Below are positions 62,526-64,000 of a stretch of DNA of 64,000 nt, one piece after another. The stretch lies in the NCBI GenBank assembly GCA_934757245.1, contig CAKVLH010000004.1, positions 1 to 64,000 of the forward strand, given 5' to 3'. How positions within the stretch are numbered: the stretch's first letter is position 1; every line of letters starts with the position of its first letter. The notes under the pieces are model-generated. The model was not told the DNA's origin. It searched no databases and saw only the letters and a list, made by a program, of their open reading frames with translations. This stretch comes from an uncultured Candidatus Melainabacteria bacterium (GTDB taxonomy: Bacteria > Cyanobacteriota > Vampirovibrionia > Gastranaerophilales > Gastranaerophilaceae). Both the position numbers and the translations under genes were made by a program.

Positions 62526-63308
62526 TTAGAAAAATATATCTTCTTCTTTGACTTTTTTAGGTCGGTTAAAATAATCCATAATCATGCTTGAAGCTCCAAC
62601 TGCGAGTCCAGCAACTACGGCATGACCAGCGTAAGTTAGTAGAGCTTTTGCATAAAGTTTTTTCATGTTTTTTATCAATGGCTCAGCAAGTCCTGTTTTT
62701 CTAGCTAGTTTAACTCCTTTATAGCTTGCCATTCCTTCTTCTAAAACAGTTGGTAACATACTTAGAAATGCAATTTTACCGCAATTGTCTTTGATAAAAT
62801 CCATTTTATTTCGGGGTGCTTCTTTTGGTTTTGTGCGTTGAGAAAATGCTACGTATTCCATCAAAACAGCTATCATACGCCCAGGCCAACGCATTTTGCT
62901 TAATAATTTGCCAGTAACACCTTTTAGGTCATTTAGAGCATGACCTACTTCATGAAATCCTGCAATAGAGATTTTATCAGTATTTATTAGAATCTTTTTA
63001 TTCCCAGTATTATAACAAGCGTTTTGTCCGAAAAATTCAGGAGAACGGTCGTGTAAAAATTGTGCAGGTGTTATATGGACTCCTTTTTTGTCTAATCCGG
63101 AGATTTTTATAGATTTTTCAAATGCGCCCTTGTATAAATCATTATTATAATATTCTTTTACCAGTTGCGTAGAAAATGGTTTTGAAAATGCAGGTAAAGT
63201 TCCTAAAATTGCAGTTGATACAGCACTAGCAATTACAAACCCTTTTGCAGAATCATTTGAGGTTCTTGGTATATATTGATTTCCATCATAATAATAAGAA
63301 TTTACCAT
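62526..63308 (-). CDS. Membrane zinc metallopeptidase-like protein (HExxH)
   Basis: A 260-residue protein. A hydrophobic helix lies at about 22-42. The zinc motif FHEVGHALND puts ligands at His119 and His123 with Glu120 as base. LEEGMASYKG (Glu190/191) is a good candidate for the third ligand, as in gluzincins. A second hydrophobic stretch lies at about 218-240, followed by a charged tail. Peptidase activity is inferred from the motif; the substrate and the exact family are unknown. Confidence 0.7.
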   Translation of the reverse strand: MVNSYYYDGNQYIPRTSNDSAKGFVIASAVSTAILGTLPAFSKPFSTQLVKEYYNNDLYKGAFEKSIKISGLDKKGVHITPAQFLHDRSPEFFGQNACYNTGNKKILINTDKISIAGFHEVGHALNDLKGVTGKLLSKMRWPGRMIAVLMEYVAFSQRTKPKEAPRNKMDFIKDNCGKIAFLSMLPTVLEEGMASYKGVKLARKTGLAEPLIKNMKKLYAKALLTYAGHAVVAGLAVGASSMIMDYFNRPKKVKEEDIFF

Positions 63309-63399
63309 TTAATTACCCACACAACTTCACACTATATATAAAACAATAATAAAAGAAAAATTGCTAAATTGTTACAGTTTGTTATATTATAGATTTATT

Positions 63400-64000
63400 A
63401 TGAATTGTTTTTTTAGAGATCAGCAAGAAGCTTTATATAAAGCTACAAAACCTTACCAATATGTGGGTGGAGAATTTTTATCATACAACAAAGATTTTGA
63501 CAAAGCGAAAGTTCGTTTTGCGTTTGTATTTCCTGATAAATATGAAATCGGGATTAGCAATCTTGGAGTTAGAATTATTTATGATAGAGTCAATGCGCAA
63601 GAAGGCATGATGGCCGATAGAGCCTACGCGCCCGAGCCTGATTTTAAACCCGAATTTTTATACGGCGTGGAGTCTAAGCGTGCACTCAAAGATTTTGACG
63701 GTATAGGTTTCTCTCTACAATATGAATTATCTTATCCAACTGTTTTAAAAATGATTGAAATGTCTGGAATTACGGTTAGAAATGACGAACGAAGAGATAA
63801 CGAACCAATAGTTTTAGCTGGCGGACCTTGTTGTTATAATCCGCTTCCAATGTGCGAATTTATTGACGTATTTTGTATCGGAGACGGTGAAGAAATGATG
63901 GTGGATGTTTGTGCGTCGCTTGAGCGCACAAAAGGTTTACCAAGAAAAGAAAGAATTGAAGATTTATGTAAAATAAAAGGTTGTTGGAGCGCGCAAGCTC
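63400..64000 (+). CDS. TIGR03960-type radical SAM protein, 3'-truncated by the window
   Basis: The first 200 residues of a longer protein. YVGGEFLSYNKDFDKAKVRF, FPDKYEIGISNLGVRIIYD, MMADRAYAPEPDF, GFSLQYELSYPTVLKMIEM and VLAGGPCCYNPLPM are the N-terminal B12-binding-like part typical of this family. The radical SAM cysteine cluster would lie beyond the window. No ribosome binding site is visible before the ATG; TATTAT-like promoter sequence is only about 15 bases upstream, so the message may have a very short leader. Confidence 0.9.
   Translation, partial: MNCFFRDQQEALYKATKPYQYVGGEFLSYNKDFDKAKVRFAFVFPDKYEIGISNLGVRIIYDRVNAQEGMMADRAYAPEPDFKPEFLYGVESKRALKDFDGIGFSLQYELSYPTVLKMIEMSGITVRNDERRDNEPIVLAGGPCCYNPLPMCEFIDVFCIGDGEEMMVDVCASLERTKGLPRKERIEDLCKIKGCWSAQA

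Overview
The window is AT-rich DNA with genes on both strands. It most resembles a flagellated two-membrane gut bacterium of the Melainabacteria/Vampirovibrionia type (Candidatus Gastranaerophilales). That placement is inference from three things. The flagellar cluster carries both L- and P-ring genes (flgH, flgI, flgA), so an outer membrane is expected. Several lineage-type proteins begin with a short 'MxIxxI...F(K/R)G' N-terminus. Many spacers hold GC-richer palindromic repeats. There is no rRNA and no complete tRNA gene in the window.

Region 1 (about 1-7,400) is a mobile island. It holds an XRE regulator, an endonuclease III-like Fe-S protein, a small membrane protein, a serine resolvase, a tyrosine integrase and an OLD-family ATPase/TOPRIM nuclease. 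A broken second copy of the XRE gene lies at its right end. Just after the integrase is the 5' half (nucleotides 1-38) of an initiator tRNA, cut at the anticodon loop. It sits in a block that is repeated in decayed form 351 bp further on, which looks like attachment-site scars.

Region 2 (about 7,400-43,000) is chromosomal. It carries NAD-type isocitrate dehydrogenase, an M20 peptidase operon with a GHL10 glycosidase, a MotA/MotB-like (ZorAB-like) pair divergent from a 1,093-residue zinc-ribbon/pseudo-cyclase/pseudo-ATPase protein, two paralogous lineage-type proteins, and proS. It continues with an rsgA-ispA-DUF212 operon, a patatin, a LeuC/homoaconitase-type hydro-lyase, mtnA, a TIGR01212 radical SAM protein, mgtE and yajQ. 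At 41.4-42.9 kb is the most unusual gene: a type IV prepilin N-terminus fused to YadA-type head repeats and a C-terminal peptidase S74 (endosialidase-type) chaperone. A divergent XRE regulator and a palindrome over the promoter precede it.

Region 3 (43,200-52,800) is a minus-strand flagellar cluster in the order slt, flgF, flgG, flgA, flgI, flgJ, a small gene, flgH, flgN, flgK, flgL. From flgF to flgN, six gene spacers carry copies of one roughly 130-160 bp imperfect palindrome built from GGTAATA/GGGAATA units, and a seventh carries a variant. One copy encodes the hydrophobic core of the FlgA signal peptide.

Region 4 (53,000-64,000) holds a GT5 (glycogen synthase-like) protein with added ends, a CGCAxxGCC-family protein, a small gene followed by proA and tyrA, a PAS histidine kinase, a helical protein of unknown role, a membrane HExxH metallopeptidase, and the start of a TIGR03960-type radical SAM gene that runs off the window.
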